NCBI GenBank assembly: GCA_963995505.1
Contig: OZ023184.1
Location: 2,542,001-2,606,000, forward strand
Source: Hypericum androsaemum
Taxonomy: Eukaryota > Streptophyta > Magnoliopsida > Malpighiales > Hypericaceae
Direction of reading: 5' to 3'
Length of the DNA: 64,000 nucleotides
Positions 23,100-36,803 of the stretch are shown here, piece after piece. Position 1 is the stretch's first letter; the number at the start of each line of letters is the position of its first letter. The notes below the pieces were generated by a model. It did no database searches and was not told where the DNA came from. It saw nothing but the letters and a program-made list of their open reading frames with translations. Position numbers and translations under genes: made by a program.

Positions 23100-26000
23100 G
23101 GTAGCTAAGAAGTGAGCTTTGGAGTATAATAATTCCACAGTTTGAAACTCTCTTGTTTTCTCTTTTTCGAGTAAACAAATAGTGAAATGATGAATGTATG
23201 ATACGAAAGTGTACGAACATGGATTGGATGATTGAATTCCATAAAATTATGACTAGTAAATGCTCCACATGTGGAGCGAGCTCTCTCTCTGCGTCTTTGT
23301 ATCTGTTGCATTTCTCTAGTGAGGATGGTGCTTGGCCGGTGATTTTTTAATGTTCGACTCTGGTATCCGCTACCATATTTACGGGCAACAATTAATTTCA
23401 TAATCGAGTATTGTCGAACCTTATATTGCTCTCTATATAAATTTTTCTCCTATTATATTTGATCTCGAGACTTTGATTAAGGTATCCAATTCCCTTTCTA
23501 CTTGAACAAACCCGGTTGATGCTCGGAAACTCTCAAGTGAAGACCCTACCAAGCTAGATAAAACAATAGATAAGATAATGAAGTTGAGGAATGGGATGGG
23601 CCTCTCGGGCAAAGTGCAGATCCCACTAACTTGTATTATATGTACTAGTACTGGATATATTGAAATATTACAAGATAAAACACTTCCCAATTCCAGGGAA
23701 TTAGTAATAGTTGCAACTTGTCTGCAAGCTTTAAACGACTTCTGGTTTCTAGTTTGTTAATCTGATAACTAGATAGTTGTTTAATATTGGCCAGTCGTTA
23801 AGAGATAACGTTAGTCGCCAGAAGCTAACATGTTTACGACGATCTTCCGAACCCTCGCTTCTGCAGAGGAGTTTACATCAACAAATGGTACAAGATTTTT
23901 TTCTGTTCAAGTAACTTGGACGCAAGGACAGAATTAATGAGGTCTTGATTTGTTTAATCGATGTGATTGGTCTTAAGCTTAAACTAGAGAGGGAAATTGC
24001 TGCTGCTTATGGATAAGTACGAGAATCTCTGCATGCAATTTGACCATGTCCATGCAGGAATTGACCTGCCTATTTACTGCAGGCAAAAATGGACGGAAAC
24101 AACTCAACAAGTGTCTATTGACTGCAAAGACACAAAGGCTGAGGAGTATGCTAATCGATGTTGGCTGAGGAGTATAATAATCGATGGTAAACAAGTGTTC
24201 GGTCGGACCGCGACTCGGAGGACATAGCGGGTCATACTCCAAGTCGTTTTTTAAAATATTGATGGTAATCCATTCGTTTCTCTCTTCCGAAGCAAAAGCC
24301 AACCAAATATATAACAGTTATGTTTTGGTTTGATACAACAATTCATAGGTTATTTCCATCGTAGTTTAGTAGCTTTTCCATTTTTTTATTCCATAAAAAA
24401 TTTTACTGGCAAAACAAAAAGAGATTTAACATGTTATTCGTAATTTCATATTACTAAAGAAACCTGATTACGGTCAAAGCTTACCCACAAAACATGATTC
24501 TATGTGGTAGTAGGCCTATCCGTTTTTTTACGGATAAATGCAAGATGGTCATGATAGGAGGACATTTTGTCGGTAAATTTCTAATTTCATAATCGAGTAT
24601 AGTCGAGCTTTATTTAAAGTAAGTCATTTAATAGTATCTTTTATATTGTAAGACGTGACTTTAGTAGGGGAATGACTCAAATCTACTCTTGATATACCCA
24701 TGTCACTAGGTTAACACCTACTCCTAAGTCCTAAATCCATTTTATCTTATCCAATTCCTAGCACTAGGTCATTATGGGCACCAACGAAGACCCAAGCGAA
24801 GCCACGAATTCTGTTTGAAACAGATAATGTCTAAAGTTGAGTCAATGCTAGAACGCGTTTGGGTTCCGTACAGTAAATGCAAGAGATGGGAAGAAGCAAT
24901 CTAGCCTAGCTAGTGAGTTTGGGGAGATGTTGAAGGAGGAGAATGTGTGTCTCTCCTTCTTTGGTGGTGGGTTCAAGCTCTGACCTCATAATTTGGGCTC
25001 AGGAAGGAGAGAAAAGTGTTGGATTCAAGAGCCAGCACATAGGTACATATAGATTCATCCCCTTTGAAACAACATTGGTTGTAAATTTCCAGGTAGTCTC
25101 TATCGCTAGACAGGCCAATGCAAAAAATAATAATAATAATGCAAGTTAAGATACTTTGAACCAACCACATCTAACCGGCGAAAGAATTGTTATAGTTTAA
25201 CCAAGAGGTATCAGGTTTGCGCAATAAGGGACGTGTTAGTGTTAAACATTGTTACTATTCAAATATTTTAACCGACTCGAAGATGGATTAGTCGACCGAG
25301 TGAGTGTGAAGATATCCAGGATCCTTTGTCTCTCCCTGGCATCCTTGGTTTACTTCATTCATTCACTTTGCCTTGATATTTACAGGGCAGCCAACAAGTT
25401 TCCAGATGTAAAAACTGGACTTGTCGATTTCTTCATGGTGATTAGAAAGCAACAGCTCTTTCTGGGCTTCGTGGCTTGAGAATTGTTCACTAAATTGCGC
25501 CCAGTTCAGATGTATCTTCTCTCCCATTTGTAACAGTTGCTCTCATTTCGCATTCTTTCATTTTCCTTTTGTTTATCTCTTGTCGGATCGGATGGGGTAA
25601 TTAATTTAATGATCGGTAATTACGGAGCCTGTTTGTCGCTAATATGTCGGATTTTGGATTTTTGTCATTAATGTTGCTTATGTGAAGTGGAGAGTCATTA
25701 CTTACTTCAATTCCCAGTTGGATTTGGACAATCTGTCATGAAAAAATAAAAATTTGTTGAACGTAATTTATAATTTATAAAGAACTCTATTAGTGTCAAA
25801 TAATCTAAATTTAAATTTCTTTATAAAAAATTATCCATAGAAGCCTATATTTGGCGTGACGGTAACCATGTTATTGACTATTCTCCATTTTTGCATTTAG
25901 TGTGTGCTTTGATTTTGTATTACTATATGCCCTCATCTCTCTTGAATTCTTTTGTAGATAATTTAAAAGGCATGGTTATACCAGATTATACTAGTATCTA

Positions 26001-27018
26001 GGTTTTCTTACTTACTTAATAAAGAGAAACATGAACGTTGTATTCTCAAATGAGTCATGTTTATAATGAATTAGAGTCGACTTGCAAAATATATAATCAA
26101 ACATTTTGCACTGGTCCGTTGGACTTGAAAAGAAGAAAAGGTTGGGGTAAACTAGAAAAAAATGGAGGAATAATATCTAGCTAGTTGGTGGTGCCAAACC
26201 TCTAGAAATGCGTTATTGCCAAAACGATAAGATAGGGGGGAAGTGGGAGCACTTTTTTATTATTTTCGGTTTTTTACACCTGGCATCAAGATATTATTGT
26301 GCCTGGTCCATATTTAAGTCAGGCAAGATGGTGGTAAAAATTTTCAATAAATATTAAATACTAATGTATACTAAAAAGTTAGAACTCCAAATATCTAGAT
26401 TAAAATAGAATAATATTATTATAAATTGATTTAATAGCTGGTAGTCAAATATTTTGGTAGCCAGGCATCGGCGTAATTATTTAGATCCCAAGCTCTATTT
26501 CAAAATATCCGAACATGCTTTTCGAAAATTATGTTAAAATTACTTTTTATTGCGCAATTTATCGATGGTTGGAAGCTTTTCGGCTATAAAAGTAAGAAAT
26601 AATCCACGTCGCTAGGATAAATGGGAATTTTTTTTAATTAGTTGTTCATTGTATAATTACTCAATAATTCTTGGCTATTAAACTTTTATTCATCCAAGAA
26701 ATATAGAATGTCTTACAATTTTTATATGTCACCAATAGTTAATATGCGTATTAGACGCGTATATATATGTTTAAAAATATAGTTTCACGTATCATTTCAA
26801 ACATATTACATTCGATATTAGAAGTCCAAATCATAAAAAACTTAAGATACTCGGTACTTGTAATTCACATACTATATGTAGATTACTTAAAAAATTGTTA
26901 TTTCAAATTTATTGGTTGATCGTGTTTAAACGAACACATTGATACTATTTGTAACTATTTATTACTGTGTTTGAATTGTTTGAATTCATTGAATGCTCTG
27001 TAACTAATATTTATCATC
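23100..27018. other. long AT-rich intergenic region
   Basis: No gene can be supported; the longer open frames lack ATG starts or any domain. A short ATTTCATAATCGAGTAT word occurs near 23400 and again near 24590, which hints at old duplication. No RNA gene was recognised. Confidence 0.4.
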
Positions 27019-27842
27019 GGGCAAAATAGTGATAGATCTCTGTTATTTGAAAAAATTAATGAATAAAGATGTATAGTATTGTTTAGTCCCTAAATTTTCA
27101 TAAATCAACTTATCAGTCATAGATTCATTTTGTTTGAAGAAATTAATGAATAAGGACATTATAATATTGTTTGGTCCCTAAAGTTTCATAAATTAACTAA
27201 TCAATCCCTAAATCTATTTCAAGTGCCCAAAATATCCGTAGTTCACCAAAAATTTTCAAAAATATCTAGGGATAAAAAATCCATCTTCCAACGGATCTAT
27301 CTCCTGCTTCTGAAACAACACCTCTATTAAAATTTGTAACTCAACATAGACATGACTCGTGATTCTCACCCTTCGAAGGATAGTGTGTACCTTCCCCACC
27401 GGTGGACAGTTGAATGTCTTCAACATCTCTTCCTTTGACGGGAACCCTGACCTAAGCAACCCAATTTTCAGGAAACTCACGTGTCCTTCTATTAGTTGCT
27501 CCTAGCAATCGGTCGACTAGTCCTCCTCTGGATATCGTCATTTTGTGTCGAGCGAGGGTACACCGTCCTTCGAATTGCTAGAACGGAATGAGTCATGTCT
27601 ATGTTGACTTATTAATTTTAATACAGGATATTTAGGAAGCGGGAGATGGATGAGTTGGATGATGGATTTTTTTTGTCCTTACATAATTTTGTAATTTTTA
27701 GGTGAAGTAGGGGCATTTTTTGCATTTAAAAATAGGTTCAGGGATTGATGAGTTGATTTACAAAACATCAAGGACTAAACAATACTAGAATATCTTTATT
27801 CATAAATTTTTTCAAATATTAGGAACCTATGATTGTTTTGCG
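27019..27842. mobile_element. inverted-repeat element with Mutator-like ends
   Basis: The left end reads GGCAAAATAGTGATAGATCT, then TTTGAAAAAATTAATGAATA and TAGTATTGTTTAGTCC. The right end on the minus strand gives GCAAAACAATCATAGGTTCC, TTTGAAAAAATTTATGAATA and TAGTATTGTTTAGTCC. The mirror extends deep inside (ACATAGACATGACTC against GAGTCATGTCTATGT), so most of the 820 bp folds back. No target duplication is evident and no protein is encoded. Confidence 0.75.
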
Positions 27843-29680
27843 TATTATTTATTATGGTGCACAAAGGGCTGGACCCCACAACAAAAGGAAATTATAATCT
27901 TTGTGAGGAATAAAAGCATTATATCTATGAAATTAAAGGTTTATCACCTCTAAAATATGGCATTGCCCACATATAACTTACTAGACAATCTTTATTATTA
28001 CCCACACATATACCCATCACGATAATAACCTAGTCACTTAAAAACGGATTTTTTCTGTTTTATTTAATTTTTTTGGTTATGTTTACAATAAAGGTACATA
28101 TTATTAGCTAATCTTTTTTTATACAATATCCACTTTTACTGCAAGCTTCGTAGTGTCGGCTTCTTTTTAAGTATTGACTTTCATTACAAATATTGAATGA
28201 GATTTTTTTAAATATTGATAGTTGACATAGAGAAAAGAATATGGAGTGGGTTCAGAAAACTTGAAAAAGGACGGCATTAAATATGATAAATATTTTAGTC
28301 TTAAAATGCGAGAGTTGTTTTTTATTTGAGAAACAATTCAAAAAGGTATTTTTACTTCATTTATTTCTAATATCTTATTATACAAAGATTTCGCCCCGAC
28401 TCAAAGTTCATGGGTTCGTCTTTAGACGTACATACTGATTAAAAATGTATAAATTCATACAAATACTGGACCGTGTTATAAAAATTCCCTTGTGCTGTAT
28501 TTTCAATCATGTGACGCATTATACTCACATATATCAGAATCGCGCATCGAAAATTACCGTAACAGAGGTATTTAACTAATCATGTGACGCATTCTACCAA
28601 CAACAACAAAAACTAATCCAGCAAGTTGAGTTGGTGAGAGAGCACAAGGCAGTCACCGAATACGTGTTTCTTGTAGTTTTTTATTTATATAAATCTGTAT
28701 TCTGACAGTCAGTACGACGACTAATTAAGTTTCAAATTAGTTAAGATATTTGAAATGTGACAAAAACTCTTTCACTAGTATTTATCTCTTGGAGGGAGAG
28801 AGCTCACGGGTAGAAATTTCTCGGGTTGGAAATGGGTAGAACCTTGTAAGGACGGGTAGGCCATTGAAATACCATTAGAAATTTTTCCGTTTTACTTTTT
28901 CTTGTAATTCCCTTTATTCTGTTTTCTTTAATTTTAATAATGGAACATTTTACTTATAAAAAGAATTTATTGTATTCCAAAAAATTGGAACTCCTTATAT
29001 CTAAGTTAAACTAAAACTATTGTTCATCCAAGCGATTGTTGTTATGTGTTTCTTGTGGCTAATGATTTGATGGGACTGATGCAAAATTGATTCCAATTTG
29101 TGATGCACGTGCAATTTTCAGTTAGTATTAGCTGGCGACCAGTTAGTACCCATATCTGCTTATAACTCCTTCCCATGCCTCCCCTTATGAAGCATTGTTT
29201 CCGATCACTTCTCTTCTTCCCCCGCCCTATTTCATTATTTCTTGTTCTTTTTTTTTTTGTTCGAAGGGGAACTTATGCCGGGCAGATATTATTCGCTAGC
29301 TGGAAATGAGCAAGAAACACAAAAATGAGGGTCCAATGTTCATAAACTTGGACCTTCTCTAACGGTGTTATCCAATTATTTCTCAAACCAAATTATTTTT
29401 CATATGATATCTATACCCTGATCCCGATATCAAAATTGAGTCATGTATCTTAGTATATTTTCTTTTTCAGAATTACTTGATATCCCAACATTCACATGAT
29501 TGCTAATATAAAATGGACAGGACATCAAATAGAAGCAAAATTCTCGCTATCAAATTTTAGATATGAATATTTGGTGGTGTGGCGTTGTATATGGCCCAGA
29601 CAGTGAGACACACCAGTAACGTAGGATACCAAGTTATTCATATTACACAGAATTGTCTAATTAAGGTTACCGATTGCGTT
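27843..29680. other. AT-rich intergenic DNA
   Basis: No gene is seen. A G-rich patch followed by a T-rich TTTTAATAATGG tail around 28790-28970 could be another LINE 3' end, but no coding part remains. Confidence 0.35.
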
Positions 29681-30387
29681 TAGGGATTATAATGGGTAGG
29701 GTAGGGTATTGGTGGGACCTTACATATACCCTTTTTTTTTGTTGGACCTATACCTTACCATCGACCCACAAATTTTTTATTATTAGATTCATACCCTACT
29801 CTCTTCGAGACCCAGGGTCCACAGGCTCTGCAGGGTCCGACCCTTTAATGTTCTATTTTTTGATAATTTTTAATCAAAAATTAATTTTTATATAAAATTT
29901 AAATAAATTCAAGACATCTACTACGTTACACATTAACATTCAATTGAAAATTAATGAAACATGAAATTTTATAATTTAATTTCAATAGTACAAGATTTTT
30001 TTTTTCGAGTTTGAAGTACATAAACAATTCAATAAAATAAATATATAGAATGTCGGTTTCTAGTGATCCATCATTCATGATATTTTCGGAGCGGTTGTGT
30101 AATAACATAATAAATATGTTAAAGTTAACCATAAAGTATATTTTATATATTATCAATAGGGTCTAATTAGGGTTTAACTAGGGTCTAACTAGTTTAGAGT
30201 TTAAAGTATGGTAAAAATGTAATGGTAAGGTCCGACCCATAGGCTCTAACTATGGATTCATATTATACCCTAGACCCTACTTCTAAACATGGACTCATAC
30301 CCATAATCTACCCTAGACCCAGTCAAAGTCAACATACCCTAAATCCGTAGAGTAAGAATAGAGTATGAGTATTTCTGCCATTACTAA
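29681..30387. mobile_element. degenerate MITE with TAGGG-type ends
   Basis: The left end TAGGGATTATAATGGGTAGG is loosely mirrored by the right end, which on the minus strand gives TTAGTAATGGCAGAAATACT. Words such as GGGTCTAACTAG and ACCCTAGACCC recur in the interior, as in the element at 14278-14781. The match is imperfect and no target duplication was found. Confidence 0.4.
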
Positions 30388-31140
30388 CTGTGTTATCTAA
30401 ACTTCGAAGCAGGACACGTCGTCATTCAAGTTATGGTATTTCTCAGTATAAATAACGCGTCACCACACCGTTACATCATTTTTTTAAAATGGAATCATCT
30501 TAACTTTATTGTGTGATCCAAATTGCATCATGGCCCATGTTAATTTTGAGAATATCAAGATGAACATTAGAGAGTTGAGGAGTGCGTCGCATTGCGCCCA
30601 GGACCCGTCCTGCCCAAATCTGTATCAGAACTTGGACATATCCGACGGTGCAACAAAACGAAGGTTAAGGGATTTGAATTTCCAGTTTTGGTTGAAACAT
30701 AACGAATGTGAATTGCACGCCAATTTGAAGATCAAGAAATGGTTGTTGCATGAACAACATAGCTATTCAAATATAGCAAGAAATGTTCGTGTTTTCTTAT
30801 CCATGGTCTGAATATTTCCTCCCAAAAGGTGAAGTGATTATGTCAACTAGCCTAATGCCTACGCTCCAACAACTACATTGTCTGTCCTCTTCTTGGGTTA
30901 ACATCTGACACTCATAGAAGGACCTTTCCCGAGAGAAGAGAATGTACAAAATACGGATACGGTTACCAGCATTAGGATTAGAGGTGAACCAAGGCTATAG
31001 ATGGTAGAATTCCAGGCGATGCACCGAGTCCGCTGTATTCACAGCAGTCTGTCAGCAAGCAACAAGTGTGTATGCACAACAGCTAAACAAAAGGGCTGAT
31101 GTAGGATCCACATTGCCTGCAATTCTGACTGAACTCGAAT

Positions 31141-34100
31141 TCAGTTCTTCCTACGAATGTATCTGCCACCAGGGGAAAACCTTGGGTACGGATGTACGGT
31201 AGCAAGTTCACCAATACGTTGCAAAATAGATGAAGGAATGCCCTTGAACCCCTGCTTAACCTACATTACATGCATAAACCAACTTCATTGATCTCCACAA
31301 AAGAAAATGACTTCTGAAAGTAGTAATCGCGATTGCCATTCTAGAATATGAAAAATGCACATTAAGTCATTTAAATAGTCTTCTAAAACAATTTGATCAG
31401 CCACTCGTGTGAAACAGTATCAGTATGAAAGCAAACCGTAAAGCCGCATAACAAACTTTGAAAATGTAGTGCTTTGCTCAAGAGGTCTCATGAACTATAA
31501 TGGTTGACATGTTTTGACATGGGTGTTTCCTATGAAAGGAAGGCAAGACATCAACTCCTTGTTTACCCTTGGACATGATAGTGAGTTGACCAAACAAAGA
31601 AAACATGGAAAGAGAAAGAAGGCAAAACAACATAATTGATCATCTGATCAACATACAAAAGGCGGCCAGAATATCACCTCGTCCTCCTGTTCTCTCATTG
31701 CCTTGCATGAACTGCTAGCTTTCAACAGATTTCGCCATTTATCCTGGCAAGTCACACCCAATTAAAAGCTTATTCTGTTTAAACAAAAAGACAATGCCCG
31801 TTTATAAACAAATAAACAATATTTACCCTGAGATCTACAGGTGTTCGATAAGCTGAAGATGAAAACATATAATTCTTTATGTCTGTCCATCTGCCAGTTC
31901 CATATTCCGCAACACCATCAACCAACTTGACCACCTCAGAAAGAGTCCACAATCTTTGATGCTTCCTGCGGTCATCGTAGCATGTAGATTTGCGCCTCTT
32001 ATATGTCCGTCTTTTCACGCAGTCATCCTCATAATCAGATCCAGTCCATTCATGGTCAGATTTAAGGATCTGGAAAGAATGGTAGCCGATTTATGTTATG
32101 GGAAGAATTAAAGAAAAAATATTGAAGATTTAGAAGAACGCTCAGGCAGTTGAATACCATTTCTCGACCAACAGAGTCAAGAGCTCAAAATTGTCAAAGA
32201 ACTTCTGTTTATGGCCCAATTTGTGGCTGCTGCTAGCAACCGTTGGAACAACATGCCAATGCTCCAAATTTCATTCCAGATTTAGATATTTCAATTTCAG
32301 TAAAACAAGGTCAAACGTGAAGGTACAATGAGAGTAAAGTGGTAGAGGAGGTAAGGCAGAGGAGTATAGTTGCTATCCGTCTCCATGTGACATGTCCACA
32401 TAGGTGCGGTTGGTGTATGCTCAGGCATGCAAGTTCTATTTTGTAGGGGATTATCAAAAGAATACAACAGATAAGTTAATTACCTTCGCTGCACTCTTCA
32501 TTGGCCGCCTTCTCTGGCGTTGAGGTGGTCCTTGGACATCATTTCTTGCACAAGACTCTTCTCTTGATTCGAGGTTCGCATTTGTTGTACGGTGAAGTTC
32601 ATCCTGATATTTGATCTTCGGGTGTTTTTCCTTTGATCCATTGGAAGAAAATTTTCTTGTTTTAACTATGCCCCACAACTTCTCATCTAACGAAACTTCA
32701 ATATCTTCAAATGACCGTGTAACACCCTCACAACAAGAGTCCTCCTTAGAAGCATTGTTCGCTGTTCTATGAGAAAGGCTATCATCAATGCCATTATCAT
32801 GCATAGTGCCAATATGATCATTTTGACTCATCTTTACATGCTTCGTCTTTGTAGCCGAAAGTTCTTCAATGTACCTTTTAGGAGGTCTGCGAGTTCGCTT
32901 GCCTGTGATTGCACGAACAACTTTCATTTCATTCTCCTGGAAGGATATACGATTTCCTGAAGGCTTCAAATCATCATACACCTCCTCAAGATTCCCCAGA
33001 TCATCAGTGAAGAGAATACTATTCTCTGTTAGCTCTTGATATTTCACAGTGTTCTCCAAAGGCCAGTTATTGTAATCAGATGCCAGAACATTTAAGGTAG
33101 ATGATTGTGACAGCCCAAGAGCACCACTATCATTTCCACTGACACCTGGAGATTGGCTTTCTAAACTTGAAGTATCTAGCTGTGTTCTTTCTGATTGAAC
33201 AAAGTAGAGATTTGGACTCTTCTCAACTAATTCGAAGTCTGTTAAGAAAATCCAGAGAAAAAAAAAGTGTTAAGAAAATCATGATAGAAGTCAATAAGTC
33301 ATAACTAAATTCCCTTGGAATAGGTACATTAGACTTGTAAAATTACCCAACAAAAAGTCTTCGCATGCCCCAGAGATGTCATTTGCTGCATGAATATCAT
33401 CAACCTCCTCGACTTCATCAAGCAATCCATCGAGAACCTACTAGAGCAGTATATATTATAAGATGAAAGACACAAAATGAGATAAAGAAAAAAAATGAAC
33501 CAGTCAAAAAGGATAAAATCAAAAGTTGCTGAAAGGAACCAAGGAGAGCATCAATCACGTTGCTAATTTCCGGTAGGAACATAACAACTTTTGAAAAGAG
33601 AATGTGAGCAAAAGTATAACTTCATAATGATTCATGGGAACAGCTGAAAGATGCAAACTTACCCCAAGCCCGAAGTCGTGATGCCCAATAGGATTAGTAA
33701 ATTCCATCCCACCTAACAAACCAAAACATAAAAAATGTTGAAACAAATATCCAAGATAAAATAAAAAAGGAAGGGCATCCCAATAAACCAATTAGATGAC
33801 TAGTACCATGAACTACTGAAACTACCAGATCTATGCTCAACAGATAAATACTCAAGGACCCACAATAAGTTCTTAGGAAAAAAAATGCAATAAGTTTCTA
33901 ATAAAAAACCAAAAGGAGGAGAAAGGGAAAAAAGGATAAAGACCAAGGTTGTTGGACACGGAGAAAAGAAAATTGTTTTTTATGTATTAATGTTGATATT
34001 CCCATCACAACAAAAAATCTGTTTTATTTTAGCATAATACACCTTCCAACATCGATTAGGATTTTCCTTGTCATTAGCACATACAAAGATATGGTTACTT

Positions 34101-34871
34101 TATAAGCACAGTGGCTAGCATGACGAATATTGACCCATCCGATTAAAAAATTGTCATTTGTTCATACTCTTTTGATATGTCAATGCATCCCTGTTTAGAA
34201 AACAATTTCTGACTGTTTCTGCTGACACTCCTTACCAAAACATAGTATGTCATCCACCAAAAGGTTTTGAGTTTTAGGTTCTGCAAGCAAATACTCAACT
34301 CCAGTTGCTTCATCTTCCAAAAGAGTTTCCTCATCCCTCACCTAAAATCAGATTAGAAAATATATTTTGCGTTATAGGCTTGTTTGCATCAAGTTATTCA
34401 GAATATAGCTTCACAAAAAAAGAAAGACCAAGTTAACAAATAATGCATTCCCTATGTCATAAACAACCATCCTATCACATATGTATTTGATGATTAATAC
34501 ATGACACATCCAACAAAAGGATACAACACACATATAAACAGTTAAATTGTGAACAGAAACAATACCAGAGGCAAAACCTTTGCGTAAAACCAAAGGTAGC
34601 GACTTCTGAAACAAAATGTAACATGATCTTTGCCTTAAAATGCATTAGCAAAGAATAAGCACAGTCTGCAGGCATATGAACATCATCTGTCCCTTGACTA
34701 AAATTCAAAGATCAAATAGTGCATGAAAGTTCCAACCTCCGATACAGCTAAACGAGAAAAGTGGAAGCAATCATCATCATTTCAGTTGCACCCCACAGAA
34801 ATAAGAATATCCCTCACCTTCTTACGTTTAGCACCACTAAACTTCATGCAAACTTGCGCCCCTTGATCCAT
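31141..34871 (-). CDS. TRF-like (TRFL) single-Myb-domain protein
   Basis: Eight coding exons on the minus strand keep frame: 34871-34818, 34341-34236, 33712-33663, 33437-33347, 33238-32484, 32069-31827, 31743-31678 and 31260-31141, giving 494 residues. The C-terminal Myb/SANT repeat spans about residues 390-445, with Trp at 393, 413 and 436 (RLWTLSEVVKLVDGV, then GRWTDIK, then VDLRDKWRNLLKAS). The VDLRDKWRN motif is the telobox-type third helix of plant TRF-like proteins, which bind telomere-like DNA as homodimers or act as transcription factors. A basic KRTRRPPKRYIEE segment and a second basic cluster (PPQRQRRRPMKSAAK) precede it. The N-terminus is acidic. The start is the first ATG of exon 1, after a probable spliced leader reaching the TATA box near 35610. 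It appears intact. Confidence 0.9.
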
Positions 34872-35607
34872 CTCAGACGTTCGCTGTCACCTCAAATCTG
34901 CATTTTCAGACACAAACACACACCTCACACAACTTCATCCACATATCTCGATTACCCCAGGGTCGTAATAGAAACAAGCCATATACAGAACCAAAACAGG
35001 AAAGATCAATCGCATAAAGCTTACTAGGCAACGCAACATCAACAATTACATGATCGACCACGAGATAGTCACCTCGACAAGAATTGAAAACTTTTCGATA
35101 CTACTTCCACGAGTAAAAAAGACCAAATCACAGACGATCAACAAGTTCTTCACATTCACCGACGAAAAACCACCTCACGATCAGTGCCGAGCTTCAAAAA
35201 CTCAAGTTTTCTAGTTCAAATCCGTAGAGAAACAGGAAGCTCACAAATTATTCCAAATTTTAGCTAACAAGACGGTCATTTAAAAAAAATGAGTTCCATT
35301 AGAGTTCACAGATTCCACTCTATTCTCAATCACTACGATCCATAAACCGTAAAGCATTCTTTCGATTTTCACTAACCTACCGGAAGACAATGGAAGAAAA
35401 AAAAAACACGAAGATCAGAACCGTGAAACGGACAAATCCGGAAATGCGTCGCCAAAAAAAAAGAACGAGCAAAATAAACAGCGATCGGAGCAGAAATCAA
35501 TCGAAACGAAGGGAACCGGAGGAACTGACCGTTAAAAACGACGCCGTTCATGGAACTATTTGAGCGAATTTGGAGGAAGGGAGGGAGGAGTGGCGCGGTT
35601 ATAGGAA

Positions 35608-35615
35608 TATTTATA
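35608..35615 (-). promoter_or_regulatory. TATA box, probably of the TRF-like gene
   Basis: The minus strand reads TATAAATA about 740 bp before the start codon. The distance implies a long leader, probably with a 5' untranslated intron. Confidence 0.5.
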
Positions 35616-35699
35616 CGCCGGAATCGAAAAGTGGGATTGTGGAAATTTAACTGTCAAAAGGAGGTGAAAAGGCGGTGATTTATTGTTCCTGTCGAGTCC

Positions 35700-36800
35700 G
35701 TTAGGCGGATGGATGTTGTCAATTCATTTTAGCTGTACCGCTCTAGACGTACGTCTAAACGCGGCGGGGTAGTCTCTAAATATGGAGACTAACTCAAACC
35801 AATATCACTACACATGCAAACTAATATCAAGTAAACCAGCGTCTTCTAAACCAATATCACTTCACATGCAAACCAATAACATCTGATAGGTTATTGACCA
35901 TCAGATTTAAAGATAATCAAATCTGACGGCCCAAAATATAGTCCCCACCTATGGACAAAATTTCTTTAGTCCCCACTCAATCCGGTCTCCTTAACGCGGG
36001 ATCATGATGCTAATTTTTGATTAATTGGTGGTTGTAGATTATTAATTGCTCCCGAAGTTTTTTGTAAATTCGGATATATTTTTTTGTCAAAGGGATAACT
36101 TTTTTCCAAAGTAGTTATTTTATGGATACTTAATAAGTCTACCAGATTTGTCGAGTCTAATCATAATGATGATAAATGAGTTACGAAGCCATCAGAAATA
36201 TATTTTTTTAAATTTAGAATAGAGTCGGCTGATAAAAATTGTGTTACAATATTTGGATTTTGGTTTTGGCTTCCTAGTAATAATTTAGATATAGGTTGCT
36301 ATGCCGCTGTAGCCCATAGGTTGGCAACCGGGGCTTTTTTACAATGATCTTGTTGCTTGAGAATTCACCATTAGCATTTTGTATAAACTCTAATATAATT
36401 TCTCGACAGTATTTTTTATATTTGTAAGACTTGAAAGATTGGGTTTCAGACACGTAGCATTTGGGCCCTCTTTTTTCCAACAAGATCACCCTGTCCTTTG
36501 CAGCTATTTGTCCCTTGTAACCAATGCAACTCCTGCCAAACTAGGCCTACCAATTTGGCCATCAACAATCTGCAGACTAAAGCTGGAGTCACCAAGCTAG
36601 AATCACAATACCATGGAGGCCTCTAAGACAAAATGGCAGTTTTCGACACTACAGTACCATCTCGGTCCTACTTAAAGTGAGCGGCGTACTGTCGATGATT
36701 GCAAGAACACCACGAATGTCCTCTACTCATTCACTTGAGATTAAAGAGTATGTGCAGTGCATGAAAACAGGTCACATACAGAAGCAGGGTGGATTTCCTT
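35700..36800. other. intergenic DNA between TRF-like and translin genes
   Basis: No gene is visible. The word AACCAATATCACT recurs near 35800-35860. The right part is the probable 3' region of the translin gene. Confidence 0.4.
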
Positions 36801-36803
36801 GAG

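Noticed and set aside
23979..24302. 107-codon minus-strand frame
   Set aside because: It begins at TTG, has no domain and lies in AT-rich spacer.
30509..30811. 100-codon frame with many Cys and His
   Set aside because: It lacks an ATG start and shows no recognised motif spacing.
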